A program made the translations under genes and the position numbers. Positions 55,683 to 64,000 of a DNA stretch of 64,000 nucleotides are shown one piece after another (position 1 is the stretch's first letter; every line of letters begins with the position of its first letter). The notes under the pieces were generated by a model. It saw nothing but the letters and a program-made list of their open reading frames with translations. It did no database searches and was not told the DNA's origin. This DNA comes from Cristatella mucedo (taxonomy: Eukaryota > Bryozoa > Phylactolaemata > Cristatellidae), in the NCBI GenBank assembly GCA_009760855.2, contig WPIO01000107.1, positions 1,181,001 to 1,245,000 of the forward strand, given 5' to 3'.

Positions 55683-58170
55683 GGTCGCACATTAGCATCA
55701 CCTATTAGAAGAGCAAGCCTTTTAGTCCAGCTACACGCTTAGGGTGTCCTATGAGCAGCAGTTCGGTTTCATCATCATTTTATTTCAGGAAGCCTTCCAA
55801 CATCCAGGATCGAATATCGGCAAGGCAAGCATTCAGTTTCTCAGTTTCTGCAGCAGATTCAGACGTTTGAATGACAAATATAACTGAGTATCGTCAGCAT
55901 AGAAGTGATATCCTATTCCATGGGCCTTAATCACTTTTCCCAGAGGTTGTGTATAAATGGAGAACAGCAATGGGACCAAGTACAGACCCTTGAGGGACTC
56001 CACAGGTGACCCTTCTCAAGTCTGAGACCTGACCTCCACACGACACGGATTGAACACGATCAGACAAGTATGATTTAAACCACGCCAGCGCTTCGTCTGC
56101 CAGACCGATCGTTGTTCTCAATCGTTCAAGCAGAACTTCGTGATCAATGGTGTCGAAGGCAGCAGACAGATCTAGCAGAGCTAAGGCAGTGACATTCCCG
56201 CCGTCTTTGCCACGTAGAATGTCATTGTTAACACGAGGAGAGCAGTTTCAGTAGAGTGCTGCCTCTTGAAACCTGATTGAAATGTTTCTGACATTCCATT
56301 GTTTTCAATATGTTCAACTAGCTGCTTAGCAACAATTTTTTCAAGAATCTTTGATAAGAACGGAAGAAGGGAAACTGGACGATAGTTTGCTAGGACCTCT
56401 GTGTCTAATCCAGGCTTTTTAAGAATAGGTCTAACGATTGCCGATTTGAAGGACTTGGGACGACCCCTTTTCCCAAAGAAGCATTAAAAATCTTGGTTAT
56501 GGCAGGGCTAAGTTGGTCTGCAAGTGAAGACCACAGAGATGAAGGTATAGGGTCTTCAGGAGACGAGCTCTTTTTGCTAGACCTTATTAGGGCAGCCACA
56601 TCAGAGGCAGAAACATCAGAGAACCTTTTAAGAAAGGTCACAGGTTGAGGAATGGCGATTGCTTTGGTCGGATGGGGCTTAATGGAGGCACAAATGTGCA
56701 CAGTTTTTTTCAGTAAAGAAGGCTGAAAACTTTTTGGCTGAGCCCTTAATATCTGGGGAGTCAGACCTCACAGCATTGGCCAGTAAAGGGCTTACTGTTT
56801 TATAAATCTGTTTAGTGTCCGACTGGCAGGAATTCAGTTTTCTAATGAAAAAAGAAGCCCTGGCTTTTTTAAGCGTTCGGGTGTAAACTCGAAGGAAGTC
56901 TTTAAAATTGACTAGGTCTGCCTCAGACCCCGATTTCTTGAAACGACGTTCAAGCCTGAGCTTAACCCGGTGCATCTTTAGGAGTTACTTTGTAAATTGA
57001 AAGGAATCTCCACGACTTTGAACACGGATAGAATGAACGGGAGCATGCTTGTCAAGAGCACTCCCGAGTGTCATGTTCATAGCATCAGTGAGGGTATTGA
57101 GGCTGCCGGTCGAGTCTGAATGCAGACCCAGAAGACCTGCATCACAAACAGATTTCAAAAACTTGTCCATGTCAATGCTTTGTAAGTTACGTCGTTTGAC
57201 AAGTTCGCCATTACGCCTGTACGTACAAGGGAGCAGGAACAGTAAACGAGACCGAACAATGATCTGAGAGGGTCAGTGGGCACACCACAAAGTCAGTGGG
57301 GGAGGACATCCTTAGTGATCACGAGATCTAGAATGTGGCCACCGACGTGGATGCTACGATTGACGTGTTGGGCCAAACCAAAATTCTCCAGACAGTCAAG
57401 AAACGAGCGGACCTGGCTGTTGTTAGGGTTTTCAACGTGAATATTGAAGTCTCCTACAATCAGTAAAGGCCCGTCACACAAATATTTTAGCGAGGAACTC
57501 TGTAAACTCCTATGTAAACCAGTTTAGACCGCCAGAAGCGGCGGGTATATCACAACAGTGAGAGGCATTGTCTTTGATGAAGACCTGATTGCCACCGATT
57601 CAAACGATGGCCCATGCGAGAAACTGCACATTTTATAGCCAAACGATTCGCGAACAACAATTACAACCCCGCGACCAACCTTTGTCAGAACGCATGGACT
57701 GATAGAATGAGAACCCGGGTGGAGTGGTCTCAGAAATACAGCTACTGGAACAAGGCGTCATCCAAGTTTCGATAAGCAGAAATGCATCTAGCTTCTCCTG
57801 GACCACCTGATCGCGGATAAATAAATCCTTGGTTTTTTGCGATCAGACATTTAGTAGGCATAATTTAAGAGGCTGTCCAACAACTGGGCGACGGCGACGA
57901 AGTGGCTTGTATCTCCTCCATTTGCGTCCGGCGCGGCGGACGCGGGCCCTTCGAATTTGAATTGGACTTGGTAACGGCCGTCGGACAACGTTTTTCATCG
58001 TTCTGGGCTACGACGAGTGGGCTACTACCGCAACAAGTACTATTCAGCGCTTTAAATTTACGTGTCGTAGGTTTGATAGCCGAGCTGTTGACAGGGAGAA
58101 CGCAGGATACAAGACGGTTCTCACTGACCCGCCGGAGAAGGCCCGCCAGTTTGATATCGACTAATGGCGA
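55683..58170 (-). mobile_element. LINE-B long copy, 5' part (endonuclease to mid-RT)
   Basis: This is the longest LINE-B in the window. On the minus strand it carries a GC-rich start (58170-57850) with 'RRKWRRYKPLRRRRP', the endonuclease N-terminus ('ETWMTPCSSS', 'PPGFSF'), its C-terminus ('DGPLLIVGDFNIHVENP', 'VGGHILDLVI'), and the linker frame 56679-56975. The RT start ('SSKKSSSPEDPIPSSLW') and the palm ('ALAWFKSYLSDRVQSVSCGG', '[10 protein letters not shown]') follow. Several frameshifts are present, including the one-base loss at 56227-56240 shared with the 17139-18727 copy. Confidence 0.88.
57293..57960 (-). pseudogene. LINE-B AP-endonuclease region, frameshifted
   Basis: The frame 57293-57481 holds 'LIVGDFNIHVENPNNSQVRS', where GDFN carries a catalytic Asp/Asn pair of the exonuclease-endonuclease-phosphatase fold, and 'HILDLVIT'. 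Upstream frames hold 'ETWM' (catalytic Glu) and an RGGG-like turn. At least two frameshifts separate these pieces. The enzyme would nick target DNA for LINE-B integration. Confidence 0.8.
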
Positions 58171-58339
58171 CATCGCACCTTATGCTAAGCAGGTCTTGTT
58201 TTATGTAGCATATCCAAGAACAGCTCATAAATAGTCACAGCGAAGCTAGCAGCGGAATACCTGAAGGTATTGCGGAGAAATCAAGTAAAGGTCCACGTCA
58301 TGCTAGGAGATGCCCGAGGCCGCTCTCTGCCACGGGGAG
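58171..58339. other. possible LINE-B 5' UTR or unassigned
   Basis: This GC-richer stretch continues upstream of the LINE-B coding part. No other copy in the window extends this far, so its status cannot be checked here. Confidence 0.3.
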
Positions 58340-59112
58340 GAATGAAATTAACAATCTCCTCAATTCTGTCTCGGCTTGATTTGTATAATAATAATAATAA
58401 AAATATTGCACTTGATAAAGCGCCCTCAGAGAACTTAATCTCTTTCTAGGTGCTTTACATTCGCTGCAAAGTATAATTCCCTTTTGGCTGGGCCTCCAAA
58501 TAAAACAGCTGGGCTACTACAGATGACTTTGAATATCGTTGCAAGGCTGGCTTGTAAGTCCCACAGATTTTACCGTATGTTTCCTTCGCTAAAAGAGGTA
58601 GGATGGCTGTCGCTTGATCAATGAATACAGTGCAAAGTTCTCAAGCCGACCTAGAATTTCAGCTTCGACTTGGCTCAGCCGTACCTAGTTGAACTGCTGT
58701 ACAAGTTTCAGCCTCCTCCTATCCGCAGGTCTTGTATGGACAATAAATTAGCAGTTCAATTTCTCCACTAATGACCCTTGGCGACAGGAGTTGTAGCTCT
58801 ACAGTTCCTAGGCTGTCGAGCTCACTTCCACAATTAATTCGTAGGCAACGAAAATTATTCTCCTGCTGCCGACTATCGCTCATTCTTTTCAGCAGTCCTG
58901 AGCGCTACTTCTACCCTACTTACTACCTCAACTGCTCTCCTGACTCTGCTATGCATCCCACTTTCTCTTTAGTGCACGCGAGATAAAGTCTGTTGGCTAC
59001 CGAATGCGAACGAAAGCCGCTTAGGCTGTGAGTGAGCTACACAAACTCTTCTGCGTAACACCCACCTAGTCTTTGTGACTTTGTGGAGTTGCAGACGGAG
59101 ATCCATCCTAAA
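58340..59112 (+). mobile_element. LINE-B 3' copy, interrupted by a LINE-A tail
   Basis: 'AATTCTGTCTCGGCTTGATT' begins the 'LSRLDYCNS' region. It is cut at 58383, resumes at 58472 with 'TATAATTCCCTTTTGGCTGG', and runs through a decayed C-terminus to the 3' hairpin and 'GCAGACGGAGATCCATCC'. Confidence 0.82.
58384..58471 (-). mobile_element. LINE-A tail-only insertion inside LINE-B
   Basis: (ATA)n tail, full hairpin and a stop exactly at 'TTCGCTGCAAAG', 88 bases in all. The LINE-B text TTGTA/TATA on the two sides suggests a short target duplication. Confidence 0.88.
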
Positions 59113-59330
59113 TGGATGTGCTTACGCATGCTGACACTGTGCATGCTACCGCTAACCATACATGCATGCTGACCCTGTGCGTGTCTACCCTAACCAAGTT
59201 ATTCTTGTTGTTTATTGAGCATGCTACCAATAACCATTTGATCGTGCTTCCGGTGCAGCAAATTTAAAGCGCATAGAAAGAGATTAAGTTCTCTGACAGC
59301 GCTATATGAAGTGTAAGATTATTATTATTA
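59113..59330 (+). mobile_element. LINE-A 3' UTR copy
   Basis: It starts at 'GGATGTGCTTACGCATGCTG', immediately after the LINE-B tail, with the duplicated 3' UTR motif, a hairpin (AAAGCGCATAGAAAGAGATT) and an ATTATTATT end. Confidence 0.85.
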
Positions 59331-59419
59331 AAGTTTGTCTTTGGAATCTTCTTTCAATGTTGAATAAACCATATTAATTACACCTATATTTAAACCTCAT
59401 ACCTTGCTAGTACATTTTA

Positions 59420-60500
59420 ACGAGGTTGTTAATCATTTAACCGACTCAGCGTTGCCTTATGCGAATAAAAACCTAATTAGGAATGCAGACTTAGGTAAGA
59501 TTTTTCTTGTTTGCTCAATTTTACTGCAGCTTTTGATAATATTGATCACTAGCTCCTTCTTGAGCGCTTCTCATCTCACCTGGGCATCACTGGCGCTGCA
59601 TTGCAATGGTTTGCGTCCCATCTTACAGTGAGACTCTAGAGCACTAATGTAGATGGACTCACATCATGTGAAGTAACTCTAAAGCTTAGGGTACGTCAGG
59701 GCTCTGTGCTCGATCGGTTCTTTCAATAACTTATACTTTACCTCTTTCCGATACGATTGCCAGGCACAATCACTCTTTTGCCTCTATGCAGACGACACTC
59801 TTTTGTAAATTTTCTTTGATTCCTCCTGCCCTCGATTACGTTTACTTCTCTCAGATCCCTTGTGCCTATATGGATAGCATCCCACAGGGATGGCAACAAA
59901 CTTTCTTAAATTGAATGATGGGAAAACCAACTAACTGCTTATGTATAGGTGAACCAAACATATAAAAATACCAAATACCTTTTGTCACTCACTTTTAGGT
60001 CGCGTCATTGTTTGGTTCCAGCCTACCCATTAGATCTACTCCCCCACCAGGCCAAGCATCGTAACAGCCGCTTTCGGAATTCAAAAGTCTACCAATACCT
60101 CGTACAAACCTCAATTCCTTTGGAGACCGTGCGTTTATTTCGTATGCTCCTAAAGCCTGGAACGTCCTCCCGACTTGTGTCAGAACATCCCCTGACTTGA
60201 CCACATTTAAAAACACTTAAAAACACCTATTTAGAACAGCATTTAGTGAGTCTCTGTGATTCGTCCTTCATGTGCTTATGGGTGCTGACACTGTGCATGT
60301 TGCCACTAACCACATTTGCATGCTGAGCTTGTGCATGTCACCCCTAACTATTTTATTCATGTTGTTAATCAAGCGTGATATTACACACCATTCAATCTCG
60401 TTTCCCTTTGCAGCAAATTTAAAGCGCCTAGAAAGAGATTGAGTTCTCTGAGGGCGCTTTATCAAGCGCATTCTTTGTATTATTATTATTATTAATATTA
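59420..60500 (+). mobile_element. LINE-A copy with internal deletion
   Basis: Decayed RT palm ('FDNIDH'-like, then 'GCATCACTGGCGCTGCATTG'), a deletion, then from 59985 the C-terminus ('LVPAYPLDLLPHQAKHRNSR'), 3' UTR, hairpin at ~60420-60462 and ATT tail to 60500. Confidence 0.88.
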
Positions 60501-60507
60501 TTAACGC

Positions 60508-61160
60508 TCACAGTCGGCTCTGTCAGAATATGTCCTGTTGAACTTGCATGAAATATACGCCTCCTGTTCCTGCACCAAAGTGACCTTTCATTAGGCAACA
60601 GCCTTTCCTCCTCAGTACAGTGCTACGACGTTCAGCTACATAAGATTGCTAAAATTTGGGCTCTTTTAGATATTTATAGCACGCCTAAATTGGTCCACAC
60701 ATTTGTGACATCCTGTCCTCACTTCAGTAACTCTCCGCTGGCTGGTCTGTGGACCTGTGCACCCAGGTGGTCACAGCTGCTGCAAAACTCCACAGCTAGG
60801 CTGGTCTGTCGCGAGAATCTCATTTGCCACATTACACAACTTCTCGCCGACATGAGCTGGCTCCCAGTCAAGCAAAGCATCGACTCCAAGGTTATCCCTC
60901 TCACTTTTAGGTCCCTTCATTCTATATCTTCAGCCTACTTCCCAGATCTACTCTCTCACGAGGCTAAGCATCATACCACCTGCTTTTTGGAATCTAACAG
61001 TTTACCAATACCTCGTACGGACTTAAAATCCTTTGGAGCAGTGCCTTCAGTTCGTATGCTCCCATAGCCTTGAGCACACTGCCGAATTGCGTCACGACAT
61101 ACCCTGACTTGACCACATTTACAAAGAAACTAATAGTGCATCTATTCGTGCTGGCACTGC
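60508..61160 (+). mobile_element. LINE-A copy without 3' UTR
   Basis: It begins in the 'ARNL' zone and has a long open C-terminal frame (60690-61067) with 'LADMSWLPVKQSIDSKVIPL', 'RSLHSISSAYFPDLLSHEAK' and 'LESNSLPIPRTDLKSFG'. It ends near 61160 in the last codons of ORF2. Confidence 0.85.
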
Positions 61161-62631
61161 GGCAGTTTGATCGATATAGGCAATAATTTTTGTGGTCGCA
61201 CTGCTTTATTGAATTTTCTTCGCTCACACTTCTTGGGAATTTTTTTTAAACTTGACAGGACTTTGTGATTTTAGCTCGTAGTTCATTAGGTAACGAAATT
61301 TTCTGAGAATTTAGAGATTTCATATTTATACCATTACAGTTTCAAACCTGGTAGGTGCGAAAAACTTGTGAATAGAAACGGACAAACAATATATATGAAG
61401 TTACTGCCACTATCTCTACATAGAGACACGCGGTTACCTCTGGACATACGTACCATCTTACACAAATATAGGAGTCTTTTTTTCTAGAAACCCCAATTGG
61501 GCGGTCCATTTGACGTGTAGAAGAGTCTGTGATGACTGTTTAGTGTAGCTCATAGTCTGGAACCAAATCAAAGTAACATTTCTTAGCAAAAAACCTTTGA
61601 GTCACTGATATGAATAACCAATATTGCGTCGCCATATCATATAACTCAAGCGGATCGTCCATTGAAGGCCAATTATTGTGGCACATGCAAATTAATTCAG
61701 CTTACAAAGTGCGAAGAAAACTGTTTGCAGCTTACCCCTTGTTTTCTCTAAAGATCGTTTATGCGACAAATGGAGGCAACCAGAGGCAACCAGAGGGCGT
61801 AGAGGGGGCTGGAGGCAGAGGGGGATAGAGTAGAGGGGGCAGGAGGCACATTTCGCCGGGCGCTAAGTGGTCGCCAGAAGGAAGCTGGAGTGTGCATCTT
61901 TTTCTAAACTTTGCATCTGAGAATTCAATTCCTGACTTCAAATGAGTCTTTGCTTCAATAGACTCGACTACTGCTGGCTGAGCTAACTAAGCACATTGAC
62001 AGACTTAGGCCATGTTGTAGCCTAAAGCCCTGGCGGCAGACACACGAAACACCGAGGGGGTCTTCAATCACCGCCTATTCGGCTTGCTTTCGCAGAGCTG
62101 CAAGCAGATGGCCGTTCACCCCTCATTCGCCCATCTTTCAAGTTCCAGGTGCCCTTCCCGCCTGCTCGCCCCCATCCTGCCTACCTAAGGCATCGTGTCA
62201 AGAGCTAGCCCGGCCAGTGCCGCTGGTCAAGAGCGAACCAGCGCGCCTTGGCGTAACACCGATATGAGTAGACTTTTGCACGATATTGCGTGATGATGAC
62301 ATAGTGTGTGTGACAGTCGACCCTGCTGCACTATAAAGCCTGTGCCTGACAGCACTATCGCTCTCCTGAAGCAACAGTCAGCCGATTGGCGAGAGACTGG
62401 CCCTGAGCGTGAGCTGTTGCTTAGGGCCTTTACTAATACGGTCTTGTTGCTAGCCCTGCGAGCAGATTATCAAGTGCAGCGTACTTATTATTGGCATACT
62501 GCCAGCTTCAGGTCTCTACATATTGCATGTGTTGTGCCGCTACCCGAACTAGCGGCGGCTGCATGGTCATAGTATCATTCCCGTGATGTTCATCCTGAGG
62601 CGTAAAAGGCGGTGCGGCCAAGGAAACCGGA
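61161..62631. other. unassigned; G-rich tract 61788-61855
   Basis: No gene or known repeat. At 61788-61855 the plus strand is strongly G-rich with repeated AGGGGG and GAGGCA blocks, which could form G-quadruplexes. An 88-codon plus frame at 62306-62572 has no motif I recognise. Confidence 0.35.
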
Positions 62632-62972
62632 CCAGGCTAGCTATCAGATTTACTCCCCCGCCAGGCTAAGCCTCGCACAACCCACTTTTCGGAATCTAAT
62701 ATCGTTTACTGGAATTCGCTTCCGACGGGCGTCACGACATCCCCTGACTTGACATTTGTAAACAAGCTAAGAAAGCATTTAATTACCACAACATTTAGTG
62801 GGTCCATGCGATTCGTTCTTTGTGTTCTTATGGGTGCTGGCACAGTGCATGCTGCCACTAACCACATTTTCTTTCTTACCGTGTGCATCACCTCTTACCA
62901 TGTTATGCTTGTTGTCATTGAGTAAGTGACCACTTATCATTTGGTTATGCTTCCTTAGTGGCAAAAGTAATA
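62632..62972 (+). mobile_element. LINE-A 3' fragment, cut before the hairpin
   Basis: 'CAGATTTACTCCCCCGCCAG' through a deletion to the ORF2 end and 3' UTR. It stops at 'GTGGCAAAAGTAA', where the hairpin should begin, because a SINE-1 lies there. Confidence 0.8.
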
Positions 62973-63096
62973 ATCCAGCTGATTAAACAGAATATTGTTG
63001 TATAGCGACAGAATAGCCTTTACGGCTATCACCCCCCCCCCCCCGCTTGCAGTGGCGATAAAGAAACGCCCACTGCAGGAATCGAACCCAAGATTA
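62973..63096 (-). mobile_element. SINE-1, 5'-truncated, with C-run
   Basis: The minus strand carries the SINE-1 end, the body with a long C run (14 C on plus) in place of CACCACC, and the B-box region 'GGGTTCGATTCC'. The head beyond the B box is missing. Confidence 0.85.
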
Positions 63097-63099
63097 CCG

Positions 63100-63765
63100 A
63101 TCATTACTTTAATTGGAAAAAGGGTTTAGCCAGTGAAGGAAACCTGAAAAACTACTTGCCCATGAAAACAGCCGCTCTCATCGGCGGAATTTCCCCACAC
63201 GGAAATTAACACAGGAGGCTTCGCTGTGGAAGCGGATTCAACACTGCTGTTGATGCACCAATCTTACCGGAGAAACAACGATGGTAAGAAGTCCTAAGGA
63301 GATTTCTCAGCTGCCTCTCAAGTTCTTAGTTTCTTAAAATCTGGAATTGCCTGGTCACCAAGAGAGTGTGGGACTGGCTTGTGAGAAAAACTTCAGAAAC
63401 TTCGTGGGACTTCTTCATATTCTAACTCGGTACAATCCTCTTCTGCCATTACACCTGGACCACGCTAGAACGAGTCCAAAGTTGGTCTCTTACCTCTCTC
63501 CTTAAACCCAAAATTAGTTCCTTAATATACTTGCACCCACAGCCAGGGGCAAGCTACTGTGCAATATACGGCAAAACAGGTACTACGGAGTTTTGTTTGA
63601 CTCAACTCCTGATCTGGCACACCATAAGCTGGTTTCTGAGGTCGTTAGCTATGTCAATGTAGATTTTGAAAACTAAACAGTCATCATCAAAGAGTCTTCC
63701 CTTTCTTTCCTATTTACGCCAAACATGCTGCAGCAATTGAGGGTCTCATCTTTGAAAAAACTGTG
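63100..63765 (+). pseudogene. hAT-like transposase relic (DUF4371 type)
   Basis: The sequence encodes, over several frames, a hAT-superfamily protein: 'FNWKKGLASEGNLKNYLPMK' (zinc-finger side), then 'NFRNFVGLLHILTRYNPLLP', 'SPKLVSYLSP' and 'YYGVLFDSTPDLAHHKLVSE' with 'VVSYVNVDFEN'. The 'SVDSTPD..H..Q.S.V.RYV' block is the hallmark of the DUF4371 region of hAT/ZMYM-like transposases and holds the first catalytic Asp. There are at least four frame changes and stops. The C-terminal dimerisation region is absent. It ends where gypsy integrase sequence begins. Confidence 0.7.
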
Positions 63766-63769
63766 TCGT

Positions 63770-64000
63770 ATGTGCGTGCTGATCACCAGGCCGTGTCTTT
63801 GCTAGACACATCAGCGGAGACAGTTCGGACGGCCCTGTTAAAACATTTCTATTCGTATTTTTATGCCGTGCTTTCTGCACTCTGACCAGGGCAGCAATTT
63901 CGAGAGGGGGAGTAATAACCAAGCTCTGCAATATGTATATATGTTGTGCAATATATATGTGCAATATGCTTTCGGCATACGCAAGACGCTGACGACGCCT
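63770..64000 (+). pseudogene. Ty3/gypsy integrase fragment, runs off the window
   Basis: 'SAETVRTALLKHF', then in a shifted frame 'LHSDQGSNFERGSNNQALQY' and 'FGIRKTLTTP' follow the integrase core order (v..f...fG.p...hSDqG..Fes.l...l...lgi.kt.ttpyhPq). The second catalytic Asp (SDQG) is present. A TATATATGT-type insertion of ~40 bases separates the last two blocks. The element continues past base 64000. Confidence 0.72.

Noticed and set aside
62306..62572. An 88-codon plus-strand frame
   Set aside because: No motif was recognised and context gives no support; chance frame in a GC-richer patch.

Overview
The window is a piece of an animal nuclear genome, most likely an invertebrate. It is AT-rich and has short exons with GT-AG junctions, long introns and no operons. 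It is dominated by decayed retroelements. I cannot name the species. Names such as LINE-A, LINE-B, SINE-1 and SINE-2 are mine for families that can be recognised inside this window.

Host genes: the clearest is a minus-strand first exon at 9592-9817, with an ATG, a signal peptide and the start of a Cys-rich PAN/apple-like module. Other minus-strand exons with good splice junctions are at 48484-48590, 36701-36871, 23524-23653, 7805-7960, 2612-2700 and 2433-2468. They belong to one or more minus-strand genes whose introns hold most of the transposons. Weaker plus-strand coding candidates lie at 1630-1848, 22093-22361 and 50129-50223.

Mobile elements: two CR1/L2/Jockey-group LINE families make up roughly a third to a half of the window. 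LINE-A has an (ATT)n tail preceded by a GC-rich 3' hairpin. Its longest copy is 4481-7095, with an apurinic endonuclease C-terminus and a complete RT interrupted by one frameshift at a G10 run. LINE-B has an (ATTAC)n-like tail. Its longest copy spans 53789-58170 and is split by a LINE-A insertion. SINE-1 is tRNA-derived with six copies. SINE-2 is tRNA-derived with two copies, and its 3' end is a match to the LINE-A hairpin, so it is probably mobilised by LINE-A. A Ty1/copia element with two ~406 bp LTRs lies at 30511-33826. There are Ty3/gypsy integrase scraps at 9182-9490 and 63770-64000, and a hAT-like (DUF4371) transposase relic at 63100-63765.

Layout: 0-10 kb holds LINE-A copies and the PAN gene start. 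11-16 kb holds SINEs and LINE-A. 15.8-19.1 kb is a B-in-B-in-A nest. 20-29 kb holds LINE-A copies, an exon and quiet sequence. 29.8-34.1 kb is a four-level nest (SINE-1 in LINE-B in copia in LINE-A). 34-38 kb holds young LINE-A copies and an exon. 40-43 kb is a LINE-B cluster. 43.3-44.3 kb is an unusual terminal-inverted-repeat element carrying (TA)n and degenerate CCCTAAA heptamers. 50-61 kb holds reciprocal A/B nests and a 205 bp tandem duplication. 62.6-64 kb is a LINE-A/SINE/hAT/gypsy mosaic. No rRNA gene, functional tRNA gene, CRISPR array or prokaryotic gene organisation was seen.
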